Below are positions 9,710-19,082 of a stretch of 64,000 nt of DNA, piece by piece (within the stretch, counting starts at the first letter, position 1; every line of letters begins with the position of its first letter). This DNA comes from Acinetobacter radioresistens DSM 6976 = NBRC 102413 = CIP 103788. GTDB lineage: Bacteria > Pseudomonadota > Gammaproteobacteria > Pseudomonadales > Moraxellaceae. The position numbers were made by a program, and so were the translations under genes. The stretch lies in NCBI RefSeq assembly GCF_006757745.1, contig NZ_AP019740.1, positions 620,001 to 684,000 on the forward strand, read 5' to 3'. The notes below the pieces were generated by a model, which did not search any database, was not told the origin of the DNA, and was given only the letters and a program-made list of their open reading frames with translations.

Positions 9710-10081
9710 TTATAACCAGCGTTTTGCCATTTTTGCATAAACCCATAACGGGAACAGGGTACTGATCACCAGCACTACCAGAAATAACGGAATATCTTTA
9801 CCCATATGTATCAGCATCATAAGTGAGCCGGCACAGATGGGTAAAAAGGCAAAAGCGCTTTCTTTCATGATCTTATTATTGGTATCCACCAGACGGTGTG
9901 GCAATTTTTTAAATCTACGCCAGATCAACAGGATAATCAGCAGGCTGATCAGTCCAGTCAGATTACCCAGTTCAGGATGATTCCAGATTGACATGACCCA
10001 AACAGCAGCTTCACGGAAGATAACAATCAGGGCAAGCGTACCTGCCCAAGCGGCCCAGTCTATATTTTCAATTCGGTCCAT
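9710..10081 (-). CDS. LrgA/CidA-like small membrane protein
   Basis: The 123-aa product has four hydrophobic segments and the size of the LrgA/CidA partner. The ESAFAFLPICAGSLMML stretch (about 74-90) corresponds to the best conserved LrgA region. The N-terminus (DWAAWAGTLALIVIFREAAVW) is less typical, so the assignment leans on its tight pairing with lrgB. It may be in one unit with hflX upstream, but 38 nt with an inverted repeat (TTAAAACG/CGTTTTAA, 10098-10123) lie between them. Confidence 0.75.
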   Translation of the reverse strand: MDRIENIDWAAWAGTLALIVIFREAAVWVMSIWNHPELGNLTGLISLLIILLIWRRFKKLPHRLVDTNNKIMKESAFAFLPICAGSLMMLIHMGKDIPLFLVVLVISTLFPLWVYAKMAKRWL

Positions 10082-10119
10082 GTCTTATTCAGCTTTTTTA
10101 AAACGTTATTTATCACGTT

Positions 10120-11460
10120 TTAACCTATCTGGTCCCTGATTTCAAACTCTTCCAGTGGTCGTTTGAACTGTTGAGAGTTCTGACCAAGTATTTCATCAAT
10201 GGGTAAATGAGCTTGCTTGATCAGTTGCTCGAGTTTGTGGGGGGCCATATTCACAGTCAGATGAAGTTGACCTTCATCATCATAGGCTTCTGATTGGATC
10301 ACATTCAGAGCATAAAGCTGTGTACGTAGCTTGCCATAAGCAGGCTTGAGGACCAGTTCAAATTGCTGGAGTTGGCCCATGAGACATTCCTGAACAGCCT
10401 GACGTAGCAGTTCAAGTCCCTGGCCTGAATGTGCCGATACATACACCCGTTCCGGCATGTGCGGTTTGGCATAGATAATTTTGGCTGCTTCACCACTTAC
10501 ATCGATCTTATTGTATACGCGCAGTACAGGTACATCAGCTCCAATTTCTTTAAGCACTGACTCTACGGCATCAATCTGTTCCATCATATCAGGGGTGCTG
10601 CTATCAATCACATGCAGCAACAAAGTCGCTTCCAGTGTTTCTTCGAGCGTAGCCTTAAATGACTCTACCAGAGAGTGGGGCAGGTTACGTACAAACCCTA
10701 CCGTATCAGCCAGTACCAGACTGCCAATACCATCCCATTCCAGTCGCCGTAAGGTTGGATCTAATGTGGCAAAGAGCTGGTTAGCCGCATAGACTTCAGT
10801 ATTTGCCAATATATTAAACAGGGTAGACTTACCGGCATTGGTATAACCCACTAGTGAAACAGTTGGAATAGCAGCTTTCTGACGTGCAGCACGACCTTGC
10901 ATGCGGGTCTGGCGTACTTTTTCAAGTTTGTCTTTTAGCTGGCCCATACGGATCCGCAGTAAGCGACGGTCTGTTTCTAGCTGTGATTCCCCCGGACCAC
11001 GCAAGCCGATCCCGCCTTTTTGTCGTTCTAGGTGAGTCCAGCCACGCACCAGACGGGTAGACAAATGTTCAAGTTGTGCCAGCTCAACCTGCAGTTTACC
11101 TTCATGAGTCCGAGCACGCTGTGCAAAAATATCCAGGATAAGGCCAGTCCGGTCAATGACACGGCACTGCATGACTCGTTCGAGGTTACGTTCCTGTGCA
11201 GGAGACAGGGAATGGTCAAAAATAACCAGATCAATCTCTTCAGTCTTGACCAGTTCAGCAATTTCTTCTGCTTTACCTGAACCAATAAAAAGTTTTGGGT
11301 CTGGCTTAATACGTTGTGCAGTTACATGGTGTAGGATTTCAGCGCCTGCTGATTGAGCTAAAAGGCGAAACTCTTCGGTATCGATATCTTCCAATAACTG
11401 GACCGAAACACTGACCAGGATTGCTCGTTCACCACCTTGATGTCGCTCAAAATATTCCAC
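10120..11460 (-). CDS. hflX: Ribosome-associated GTPase HflX
   Basis: HflX is a GTPase that binds the 50S subunit and splits stalled or stress-inactivated 70S ribosomes. The 446-aa product has the N-terminal HflX domain (about 1-190) with the family block GLRGPGESQLETDRR near 152-166. The G domain follows, with G1 GYTNAGKS (about 206-213), G3 DTVGF (about 251-255) and G4 YNKID (about 317-321). A C-terminal extension follows to 446. Unlike in enterics, no hfq lies directly upstream; the next gene upstream is a 45-aa small ORF on the same strand. Confidence 0.95.
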   Translation of the reverse strand: MEYFERHQGGERAILVSVSVQLLEDIDTEEFRLLAQSAGAEILHHVTAQRIKPDPKLFIGSGKAEEIAELVKTEEIDLVIFDHSLSPAQERNLERVMQCRVIDRTGLILDIFAQRARTHEGKLQVELAQLEHLSTRLVRGWTHLERQKGGIGLRGPGESQLETDRRLLRIRMGQLKDKLEKVRQTRMQGRAARQKAAIPTVSLVGYTNAGKSTLFNILANTEVYAANQLFATLDPTLRRLEWDGIGSLVLADTVGFVRNLPHSLVESFKATLEETLEATLLLHVIDSSTPDMMEQIDAVESVLKEIGADVPVLRVYNKIDVSGEAAKIIYAKPHMPERVYVSAHSGQGLELLRQAVQECLMGQLQQFELVLKPAYGKLRTQLYALNVIQSEAYDDEGQLHLTVNMAPHKLEQLIKQAHLPIDEILGQNSQQFKRPLEEFEIRDQIG

Positions 11461-11549
11461 TAATCTGTAGACTCTCTAGCATTAAAACTTCATTTTAAAT
11501 AAAAGCTGTATCCTACGCGAGCTTAATTAATTAAATTCGGTAACAAGCT

Positions 11550-11687
11550 TTAGATCATGCTGGAAAAGGCCTGAGCTGTTAAGATCATTCCACCGGCATA
11601 CAGAATTGACCAGCCTAAAATAGTTTTTAAGGTAGAAAACATTTCAATATGTTCTACAGGGGGCTGCTGCTGGTTAGATACTTTCAT
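11550..11687 (-). CDS. Putative 45-aa small membrane protein
   Basis: The 45-residue ORF begins MKVSNQQQPPVEHIEMFST and continues into one hydrophobic segment at about 20-40 (LKTILGWSILYAGGMILTAQ), ending FSSMI. AGAGGTAAGGTG precedes the ATG directly, giving a purine-rich ribosome-binding site with short to normal spacing. It sits 89 nt upstream of hflX on the same strand. The tail-less single-span form fits a small inner-membrane protein. I recognise no family and infer that it is real from composition and the ribosome-binding site. Confidence 0.55.
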   Translation of the reverse strand: MKVSNQQQPPVEHIEMFSTLKTILGWSILYAGGMILTAQAFSSMI

Positions 11688-11867
11688 CACCTTACCTCTA
11701 TTTATTAATCCGATGAATATATAATATTTGATTGGATAAAATAATTAAAATTGAATTTTTTTATCCTTATGTTCGGTTTTTATCATCAATGCAAGGAGTG
11801 CTTTAAAAGTATAGAATGGAGCTGCAATTGAAATTGTTAAAATATGATCAGTTTTAGTGATAACTCT

Positions 11868-12680
11868 ATGTCTCAGCTTTCCACTCAGCCTGTGCCGGTC
11901 TCCGGGCTTTCTAAAATCTGGCTTTACAGTAAAAAAATCGTCACGGGTATAGCACTTATCATAGAGGGCTTTTATCTGGTTTATCGTCACAGGTTATATA
12001 AGCATCCTAATAAAGTAGAAAATACCCGTTATGTACAGTATTTCTGTCGTCGTCTTGGCGAGGTATTTAATGTCGAGGTCCGGATTCATGGCACTATTCC
12101 TCGCCAGCCAGCACTTTGGGTCAGTAATCATATTTCCTGGTTAGATATCGCAGTAATTGGTTCAGCAGCACGGGTATTTTTCTTGGCCAAGGCCGAAATT
12201 GAACAGTGGCCAGTGCTGGGTAAACTGGCTAAAGCAGGCGGTACGTTATTTATTAAACGGGGTTCTGGTGATTCAACCAGAATTCGTGAGCAGCTTACCG
12301 ATTTTTTGAAACAGGATATTCCGGTTCTATTTTTTCCTGAGGCCACTACATCTGATGGCAGTTATATCAAGCGGGTATATGGACGTTTGCTGGGCGCCGC
12401 ACTGGCTGCACACAAACCGGTACAGATTGCGCTGATCTGTTATGTTAACCAGCAGGGAAAGTTAGATACGATTGTTCCGTTTATTGATGATCTGACTTTT
12501 GCTGAACATGTGCGCCGTGTACTTGAAATGCCACCTGTTACAGCCCACCTGATGGCTTTACCCGCTATTTCAGTAGAAGGCCATACGCTTGAGAGCTTAA
12601 CTGCTGAAGTCCAGCAGGCTATGGTCAACGGTCTGGCCGAACTACATCAGAATGTTTTAAAAACTACTGCTATATCTTAA
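11868..12680 (+). CDS. PlsC-like 1-acyl-glycerophosphate acyltransferase
   Basis: This enzyme probably moves an acyl chain onto a lysophospholipid or lysophosphatidic acid at the inner membrane. A hydrophobic segment near the N-terminus anchors it. The catalytic HX4D motif is NHISWLD (about residue 88), and the substrate-binding FPEATTS motif is near 156-162. The frame opens 24 bases earlier at 11844. MSQLSTQPV at 11868 was chosen as the likelier start, but neither start has a good ribosome-binding site. With 270 residues it is close to the size of PlsC or the ornithine-lipid OlsA family, and the exact acceptor cannot be told. Confidence 0.85.
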   Translation: MSQLSTQPVPVSGLSKIWLYSKKIVTGIALIIEGFYLVYRHRLYKHPNKVENTRYVQYFCRRLGEVFNVEVRIHGTIPRQPALWVSNHISWLDIAVIGSAARVFFLAKAEIEQWPVLGKLAKAGGTLFIKRGSGDSTRIREQLTDFLKQDIPVLFFPEATTSDGSYIKRVYGRLLGAALAAHKPVQIALICYVNQQGKLDTIVPFIDDLTFAEHVRRVLEMPPVTAHLMALPAISVEGHTLESLTAEVQQAMVNGLAELHQNVLKTTAIS

Positions 12681-12702
12681 ATTGAATAGCTAATTTAAAA
12701 AT

Positions 12703-12728
12703 AAAAAGCTCGGTCGTCTGAGCTTTTT
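12703..12728. terminator. Bidirectional terminator
   Basis: AAAAAGCTC and GAGCTTTTT form a perfect 9-bp stem with an 8-nt loop. It lies between the stops of the converging acyltransferase and phospholipase-D genes. Confidence 0.88.
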
Positions 12729-12747
12729 ATTTTCTGTTCTGAATACT

Positions 12748-14346
12748 TTACATAAAGCCTTCTAGAGGTAACCAAGACAGGGCCTTAATGCCGGCACGTT
12801 CCCACCATTTCATTCGTGGCTCTTTATGATAGATCTTTCCACCTGGCTCTTGTGGCTGGAATTCCCAGGTCAGTTTATTGTTGGCATCTAAAACCAGTTT
12901 ATATGCATATTTTTTAAGATTTTCATCCATAGTTTTATGCACAGCGTTCGCCAGTTGAGGGCTGTTAAGAATGACTCCAATTTCAGAGTTTAAATAGGCT
13001 GAACGGGGATCAAAATTAAAAGAACCGATAAATACCTGTTTTTCATCTAGTGCCATCATTTTGGCATGCAGGCTGGAGCGGCTGAGTCCTTTCATGCTGA
13101 CTTTGGCTTTTTTTGAAATCTCCTGATTCACTTCATTTAGTTCTTCATCCGTGACAGCAGGTAGAAACTCATAAAGCTGTACACCATTTTCGAGCAACTG
13201 TTGACGGTACTTGGCATAAAATGCGTGTACAACGGCGACGTCATTTGCTGCATAAGAGTTAGTAAGTACCCGAACTTTAATACCGTCTTCTGCCAGCTGG
13301 CTCAGCATTTTCGCACCTTGTTTTTCAGGAACGAAATAGGCCGAGATTAGATCAACACTCTGTTCTGGTTTATCCAGATATTTTAATAACTGAAAATTGA
13401 GTAAACCTTCCTTTTTTGCTTTTGCTTTAATTTTTTCAGGTGGATCTTTAACGACCTCCGCTTTTACCCAGTCAAAACCAATTTTATGATAAAGCCATTC
13501 ATCAAATGCTTTAGAACGGTTCGTCAGATCCAGATAGTTTTGTACACTCACTTCCTGATTATGGATGTCGAGCTGACGTTTTAAACTTTCATAGCGTAAA
13601 TGATGCCGCTGTGCACTGACAATTTCCTTAACCGGATAGGCATAATCATCATTCCAGTAGTCATCAAAGGAATGCACAATATCATCAACTGCTGAACCCA
13701 CCAGCATGACATCAACATCTGAGAACTGATAGGTTTCACTAACGTTATAGTACTGGTTGCTCATGTTACGTCCACCGATCAGGGCAATTTGGTGGTCAGC
13801 AATAAAACTTTTATTATGCATGCGCCGGTTGATGCGTTTTAGGTCAAGAACCATGTCCATGGCACGGTATTTCCGGAAGCGATACGGATTAAATAGTTTA
13901 ATTTCAATGTTTTTATGTTGTGATAACGCTAAATAAATTCCTTCCATGTTCTTGGCATTGTTATCATCTATCAGGAGCCTGACTTTAACACCGCGGTCTG
14001 CAGCACGAATCAGGGCATGCAGAGCCAGTGCACCAATCCGGTCGTTGTCCCAGATGTAGTATTGCAGATCTAAAGATTTTTCAGCTTTATCGATGAGACG
14101 TAGACGTGCTGCCAATGCTTCAAGTGGATCATATAGCACATGGTAACCGGTCAGGCCCGGATTCTGTTCACGTAGTGGTGTAACGATCTGCGAAAGGCTG
14201 GTTTGGCTTGCATCAATATCATGGGCGTACTGAGGAACCTGAGGCATTTGTCGAGGTAGCGTGGTACAAGCCGGAACAGTGAGCAGTAAACTGCAGCTCG
14301 CTAATAGCACAGCGCCAGACGAAGATTTCAAAGATCGTAAACGCAT
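12748..14346 (-). CDS. Phospholipase D-family lipoprotein (cardiolipin synthase-like)
   Basis: The product has two HKD catalytic motifs of the phospholipase D superfamily. HNKSFIAD starts at about residue 177 and HAKMMALD at about 427, each followed by a GG/GSFN-type segment. A lipobox (LTVPAC, Cys at about 27) marks it as a lipoprotein. The domain layout resembles ClsC-like cardiolipin synthases, which join two phospholipids or phosphatidylglycerol molecules. The frame runs to 14385, but MRLRSLKSS at 14346 gives a normal lipoprotein signal, so this start is preferred (532 aa). It is divergent from the metallophosphoesterase gene. Confidence 0.85.
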   Translation of the reverse strand: MRLRSLKSSSGAVLLASCSLLLTVPACTTLPRQMPQVPQYAHDIDASQTSLSQIVTPLREQNPGLTGYHVLYDPLEALAARLRLIDKAEKSLDLQYYIWDNDRIGALALHALIRAADRGVKVRLLIDDNNAKNMEGIYLALSQHKNIEIKLFNPYRFRKYRAMDMVLDLKRINRRMHNKSFIADHQIALIGGRNMSNQYYNVSETYQFSDVDVMLVGSAVDDIVHSFDDYWNDDYAYPVKEIVSAQRHHLRYESLKRQLDIHNQEVSVQNYLDLTNRSKAFDEWLYHKIGFDWVKAEVVKDPPEKIKAKAKKEGLLNFQLLKYLDKPEQSVDLISAYFVPEKQGAKMLSQLAEDGIKVRVLTNSYAANDVAVVHAFYAKYRQQLLENGVQLYEFLPAVTDEELNEVNQEISKKAKVSMKGLSRSSLHAKMMALDEKQVFIGSFNFDPRSAYLNSEIGVILNSPQLANAVHKTMDENLKKYAYKLVLDANNKLTWEFQPQEPGGKIYHKEPRMKWWERAGIKALSWLPLEGFM

Positions 14347-14482
14347 AAATAAGAGTGACCGATAGGACAGAAGAAACCGTAGCAATATGCTTACGAGTAC
14401 AGAACTGAGCTAGAGTATAATTGGGTCGTAACAAAATATAAATATATAGCCCATTCGGGGCGATATGGATCAGAGATAGAGT

Positions 14483-15493
14483 ATGCTGAAACTGACATCC
14501 CTAGTATTTTACTTTTATCTGAGCTTTGGACTCATTGCGCTTTGGGCAGTCTCTCAAGCCTGGATCAGCCAGTCGCGTACCGAAACGATTCATCCTTTTA
14601 AAGCTTTTGTGCATCTATTGGCTTTCTATCTTTCTTATCTGCTTTTTCCCTTATTCTTTTTTAGCCTGTATGCAGGCTGGAGTGGTTATTTCAGTATCCA
14701 TGAAGCTGTATTTGTCTTTCTTCTCAGCAGTGTGCTGATCTATGCACGTTTTATTGAGCCTCATTTAGTGCATGTACATCGGCACCAGTTCTCTTTAAAT
14801 CCTGAAAAACCTTTCCAAAAACCGGTTAAGGTTGCTCTGGTTGCTGACTTGCATATAGGTTTATTTTCCGGACATGAACGCCAGCTTAAGATTATTGTAA
14901 ATAAAATTAATCAGGAAAATCCTGATATTGTTGTGGTTGCCGGAGACTGGACATATGAACCTGAAAACCAGCTGGCAAAAGAACTTGAGATGTTGCGTGA
15001 GATTAAGGCACCCGTATATTCGGTGACCGGCAATCATGATGAACAGTATCCGGGACCACCTATTCAGGAATTATTACGACACGCATTAGAGAGTAACAAT
15101 GTCATCGACATTGAGGGGAAGATTGTTGAATTTGATGAATTCCGACTGATTGGAGTAGGTGACTTGTGGGCAGGTAAAACAGACATGCGCTTACTTCCAG
15201 AGTTACCTCAAGACAAGCCTTGGTTAATTTTGTCGCATAATCCGGATACAGTAGATATGGTACCTGCTTTACCGACACGTCCCCTCATGCTTTCAGGCCA
15301 TACTCATGGTGGACAGGTCGAATTGCCTTGGGTAACCAACTATATTATGAAGAAAGTCTCGATACTGGGGCATAAACGCGGTTTGTACAAGCACGAACAT
15401 GCAGATGTATTTGTAACGGTAGGGACTGGAATGGTTGGGGTACCTTTTCGTTTTCGTGTACCGCCAACTATTGATATTATTGAATTAATTTGA
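14483..15493 (+). CDS. Membrane-anchored metallophosphoesterase
   Basis: The 336-aa product begins with three hydrophobic segments (about 5-25, 42-65, 74-90). A calcineurin-like phosphoesterase domain follows, with all metal-binding motifs: ADLHIG (121-126), GDW (about 155), GNHDE (about 181) and GHTHGGQ (about 272-278). The layout matches the YaeI/YkuE family, of which YaeI acts on UDP-diacylglucosamine in lipid A work. The true substrate here cannot be read from sequence. It is divergent from the phospholipase-D lipoprotein across a 136-nt promoter gap. Confidence 0.85.
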   Translation: MLKLTSLVFYFYLSFGLIALWAVSQAWISQSRTETIHPFKAFVHLLAFYLSYLLFPLFFFSLYAGWSGYFSIHEAVFVFLLSSVLIYARFIEPHLVHVHRHQFSLNPEKPFQKPVKVALVADLHIGLFSGHERQLKIIVNKINQENPDIVVVAGDWTYEPENQLAKELEMLREIKAPVYSVTGNHDEQYPGPPIQELLRHALESNNVIDIEGKIVEFDEFRLIGVGDLWAGKTDMRLLPELPQDKPWLILSHNPDTVDMVPALPTRPLMLSGHTHGGQVELPWVTNYIMKKVSILGHKRGLYKHEHADVFVTVGTGMVGVPFRFRVPPTIDIIELI

Positions 15494-15513
15494 TACAGGC
15501 AGATTCATCATAT

Positions 15514-15542
15514 AAAAAAGACGGGAGAAGCCCGTCTTTTTT
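15514..15542. terminator. Bidirectional terminator
   Basis: GACGGG and CCCGTC, extended by A/T runs, form a stem with a 5-nt loop between the converging phosphoesterase and MHS-transporter genes. Confidence 0.9.
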
Positions 15543-15556
15543 ATAACTGCTTCAGC

Positions 15557-16870
15557 TTAGATCTGGTTATTTACATCTTCATTTTTAGTTTCACGGATCA
15601 GCATAAACGCAATCAGTGAAAGAATAGAAGCAGCTGAGAGATAATAACCAACTGCTGCCAGGCCATAATTTTCAGCCAATTTAGTCGCAATCAGCGGTGC
15701 AAATGATGCACCGAAAATACCTGCGAGGTTAAATGTTAAAGCAGAACCGGTATACCGTACTGAAGTCGGGAACAGCTCAGATAAAACCGTACCAATTGGC
15801 CCATAAGTCATTCCCATAATTGCAAGGCCGGTACATAAAAACAGGAATACAACCAAGGTACTACCTGACTCCAGCATGGAAGAAAATACCAGACCAAATA
15901 AGGCAGCCGCTATACATACCCCAATAGAAGTAGCTTTACGGCCAAACTTTTCTGCAAATACTGCGGAGAGTGGAATAAAAGCAGCAAAACATAAAGTTGC
16001 AATCAGTTGCAGTTCAAGAAACTCACCCCGTGAATAACCTAACTGTGTTGTGGCCCAGTTCAATGCAAATACAGTGGTTAGATAAAAGACAACAAAGGTA
16101 CAGATCGCAGCCACAGTACCTAAAACCAGCATTGAAAAGTGCTTGGTAAATACTTCTTTAAATGGAATGTTAACTTCTTTCTGTTTATCAAGCACCTTCT
16201 GAAAAGCAGGGGTTTCATGTAATTTCAGTCGGATATACAGACCTACAATAACCAGTGCTGCACTTGCAATAAAAGGAATACGCCAACCCCATTGCAAAAA
16301 TGCTTCTTCAGACATCAGGGCGCCTAGCAGCAGAAATGAGCCAGTCGCCAGAATAAAGCCAATTGGAGCACCAAGCTGAGGAAACATGCCATACCAGGCA
16401 CGCTTGCCTTCTGGTGCATTTTCAGTAGCCAGCAATACTGCACCGCTCCATTCACCCCCCAGCCCCAAACCTTGGCCCAGACGGCAAAGTGCCAATAATA
16501 ACGGAGCTATAATACCAATCTGTGCATAGGTAGGTAATAAACCAATACAGACTGTGGAGATACCCATCGTCAGAAGGGCAGCTACCAGTGTTGCCTTACG
16601 GCCAATCCGGTCACCGAGATGGCCAAATAGTGCTGCACCAATTGGGCGGGCAATAAACGCAATAGCAAAAGTCGCTAAAGACTGGAGTACTGCCGCGCTA
16701 CCGATTCCTGCCGGAAAAAACAGGTGAGGGAAAACAATCACTGCGGCAGTCGCATAGATATAAAAATCAAAAAATTCAATCGTCGTGCCGACGAGGCTCG
16801 CGAATAAAACACGAGCCTTAGAGTTAGTCGCTACTTCGGTGGTAGCAGCTGTAGTAGTTGATGACGCCAT
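15557..16870 (-). CDS. MFS transporter of the metabolite:H+ symporter (MHS) type
   Basis: The 437-aa product has about twelve membrane segments. It shows the MHS-subfamily pattern: GTTIEFFDFYIYATAAVIVFP at segment 1, the loop motif GHLGDRIGRKATL at about 83-95, and the family marker GLGLGGEWSGAVLLATENAP at about 134-153. MHS members import compounds such as shikimate, proline/betaine, citrate or aromatic acids with protons. The substrate cannot be told, and no catabolic genes are adjacent. It stands alone between terminators. Confidence 0.9.
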   Translation of the reverse strand: MASSTTTAATTEVATNSKARVLFASLVGTTIEFFDFYIYATAAVIVFPHLFFPAGIGSAAVLQSLATFAIAFIARPIGAALFGHLGDRIGRKATLVAALLTMGISTVCIGLLPTYAQIGIIAPLLLALCRLGQGLGLGGEWSGAVLLATENAPEGKRAWYGMFPQLGAPIGFILATGSFLLLGALMSEEAFLQWGWRIPFIASAALVIVGLYIRLKLHETPAFQKVLDKQKEVNIPFKEVFTKHFSMLVLGTVAAICTFVVFYLTTVFALNWATTQLGYSRGEFLELQLIATLCFAAFIPLSAVFAEKFGRKATSIGVCIAAALFGLVFSSMLESGSTLVVFLFLCTGLAIMGMTYGPIGTVLSELFPTSVRYTGSALTFNLAGIFGASFAPLIATKLAENYGLAAVGYYLSAASILSLIAFMLIRETKNEDVNNQI

Positions 16871-17009
16871 GGGTAACCTTACACTTCGTAAAAATAAATA
16901 TTAGTTTTAAAAGCGTAATCTTTTTAAAAAAGGCGTAATTTCTTAAAAAAACAACGAAAATTAATCCATTAATCTCGTTCAGGGTCACTGAAAAGTGAGT
17001 ACAAATGAA

Positions 17010-17651
17010 TTAGATTACGTAAAGATAGATCGCCAGGAAGTGTAATCCTGCGCCTAACAATACAAAAATATGCCAGATAGCATGAGTATATCTTACTCTT
17101 TTTAAGGCATAAAACAATGCACCAATCGTATAAGCCAAACCACCTGCAATTAAAAGGGTTATGGTCTGTTTTGACAGGTACTGTCGCATGTCATCCATAA
17201 CTAGCAATGCCATCCAACCCATCAACAGATAGGCCAGCAGGGAAATCTTTTGAAAACGGTGAATAAAAATCAATTTAAATACTGTGCCAATACCAGCAAT
17301 GACCCATAAGGCAATAAGCAGGTTATGTGCTTTAGTGGTAGGCAATGCAATACTTAAAAAAGGCGTATAAGTACCTGCAATGAGATAATAAATGGCTGTG
17401 TGGTCCAGTTTCTTGTACCAGAATCTGCGCTGCTCGGTTCTGGAAAAGTGATATAACGTTGAACTTGTGAACAGTAATACCATGCTGCCTGCATATATCC
17501 ATAATCCAATCCACTGGCCAGTCGGGAGATCACTGCCTTTTATGACCATCAGGACACCGGCGATCACGGCAAGTACTGCACCGACTGCATGGCTATATGC
17601 ATTAAACTGTTCTTCTCTTGGATGATAAGATTCCGCAAGTGAAGAAGTCAT
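17010..17651 (-). CDS. Hemolysin III / PAQR-like membrane protein (YqfA type)
   Basis: The 213-aa product has seven hydrophobic segments and the conserved elements of the HlyIII/PAQR family: EEQFNAYSHAVGAV at the N-terminus, STLYHFSR (about 64-71), KLDHTAIYYLIAGTYTP (about 80-96), and the C-terminal HAIWHIFVLLGAGLHF. The Ser and three His residues bind a metal in PAQR structures and are all present. Despite the family name, lysis is unlikely to be its normal role. In E. coli YqfA has been linked to membrane homeostasis. Confidence 0.88.
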   Translation of the reverse strand: MTSSLAESYHPREEQFNAYSHAVGAVLAVIAGVLMVIKGSDLPTGQWIGLWIYAGSMVLLFTSSTLYHFSRTEQRRFWYKKLDHTAIYYLIAGTYTPFLSIALPTTKAHNLLIALWVIAGIGTVFKLIFIHRFQKISLLAYLLMGWMALLVMDDMRQYLSKQTITLLIAGGLAYTIGALFYALKRVRYTHAIWHIFVLLGAGLHFLAIYLYVI

Positions 17652-17753
17652 AAACCAACCAATATATTTAAAAGTACAAGTGTATATTAATGCAGTTTTG
17701 CTTTTCAGGTAAGAACATTTAAAATTATTACTAATTTATCTAGGATTCTTTCC

Positions 17754-18974
17754 ATGACATCTCCTGAAAGCTTTTCTGAACAGGAACAGCAATTTTTAAA
17801 AGAATTTCAGCAATCCCTTGATTTAAATCATTTTGAACGTCTGATATTAAGTCAGTATCAAGGTAAGCTTGAGGGGCTGCAAAAGATTACTTTCCGTCTG
17901 GTTGAGCTGCAAAATCAAGTAAAACTCTCTGGCCTGTATCATTATCAGACTCAAGATGTCACAAAAAACTATACTCTAGAAGAGGCAGTGCTGCACATTA
18001 CATCTCTGCTTCATGACTGTAAACAGGCTAACCTGCTGATTGCATCTCATGAACTACAGCTGAAGAAAAACAAGAAAAAGGTCATGCTTACCCGTACAAA
18101 AAGAAAAGACATAACCAGCAAAGATACACCACTTATTACTCATGACCGGGAAAAGCAGCGTTATGTTGCACAAGATCGCCTATTTTTAAAATATTTAGGA
18201 ATTACCGACGAAAAGGCCCAGATTATTCCGAGCATGGCGCGTAAATGGAAACAGATTAATAAGTTTATTGAAATTTTCTCAGGTGCTTTTGAACAGATTA
18301 CTACACAAGATAAAGTACGAATTGTTGATTTTGGTTCAGGCAAGGGCTATTTAACCTTTGCTCTATATGACTATCTGCAAGAACAGAAACAGAAATTGCC
18401 TTTAATTACCGGAGTAGAACTGCGGCCTAATCTGGTCAGTTTCTGTCAGGAAATCGCACAGAAATCTGGATTTGAACATCTTGATTTTTTTGAAGGAGAT
18501 GTGCGGACCTATCATCCTGAGCATCTTGATGTCATGATTGCCCTGCATGCCTGCGATGTGGCAACCGATTTTGCCATTCATACCGGTATCCGTTTAAATG
18601 CATCCATGATTATGTGCGCACCATGCTGTCATAAAGAATTACGCCCTCAGCTAGAAAGTCCTGAGGTTCTCCAGCCAATGCTGCAATTTGGAATTCACGC
18701 CGGACAACAGGCCGAGATGCTGACAGATACTATCCGTGCCTTATTACTCAAAGCTTATGGCTATGATACCAAAGTCTTTGAATTTATATCTTTAGAACAT
18801 ACCAGTAAGAACAAAATGATACTCGCGACCAAGCGCAAGAACTTCAAGCAGCCTGACCAGTCTGTACTGGAACAGATCAGGGCTTTAAAGGAGATGTATG
18901 GTATCCGCAAGCATTCTCTGGAACTGTTGTTAAATGACCAATGGGATCAACAGGATATTGGTTGCAAATGTTAA
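17754..18974 (+). CDS. SAM-dependent methyltransferase (Methyltransf_32 type)
   Basis: The 406-aa product has a charged N-terminal part of about 170 residues and then a Rossmann methyltransferase domain. Its SAM loop is VDFGSGKGYLTFAL (about 197-210), followed by VELRPNLV. The block ALHACD, then MIMCAPCCHKEL (about 262-296), resembles METTL25/GSTCD-like enzymes. That family acts on RNA or protein targets in eukaryotes, and bacterial targets are not known to me. It is a single gene, with its own 102-nt upstream gap, divergent from the hemolysin-III gene. Confidence 0.8.
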   Translation: MTSPESFSEQEQQFLKEFQQSLDLNHFERLILSQYQGKLEGLQKITFRLVELQNQVKLSGLYHYQTQDVTKNYTLEEAVLHITSLLHDCKQANLLIASHELQLKKNKKKVMLTRTKRKDITSKDTPLITHDREKQRYVAQDRLFLKYLGITDEKAQIIPSMARKWKQINKFIEIFSGAFEQITTQDKVRIVDFGSGKGYLTFALYDYLQEQKQKLPLITGVELRPNLVSFCQEIAQKSGFEHLDFFEGDVRTYHPEHLDVMIALHACDVATDFAIHTGIRLNASMIMCAPCCHKELRPQLESPEVLQPMLQFGIHAGQQAEMLTDTIRALLLKAYGYDTKVFEFISLEHTSKNKMILATKRKNFKQPDQSVLEQIRALKEMYGIRKHSLELLLNDQWDQQDIGCKC

Positions 18975-19056
18975 CCTGGAAAATCTGTTCAGTCTTTAAC
19001 TAAGCACTAGTGCACTGTGAACCAGAATGAAATAGCGCAAAACTGAAAATATTATA

Positions 19057-19082
19057 AAAGCCTTGGACTATCTCAAGGCTTT
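19057..19082 (-). terminator. Terminator overlapping the end of the patatin gene
   Basis: AAAGCCTTG and CAAGGCTTT form a perfect 9-bp stem with an 8-nt loop. On the minus strand it is followed by TTATAATATTTT. The stem overlaps the stop codon of the minus-strand patatin gene. Confidence 0.7.

Noticed and set aside
10098..10123. TTAAAACG/CGTTTTAA inverted repeat as a terminator between hflX and the LrgA-like gene
   Set aside because: The stem is AT-rich and is not followed by a T run on the minus strand.
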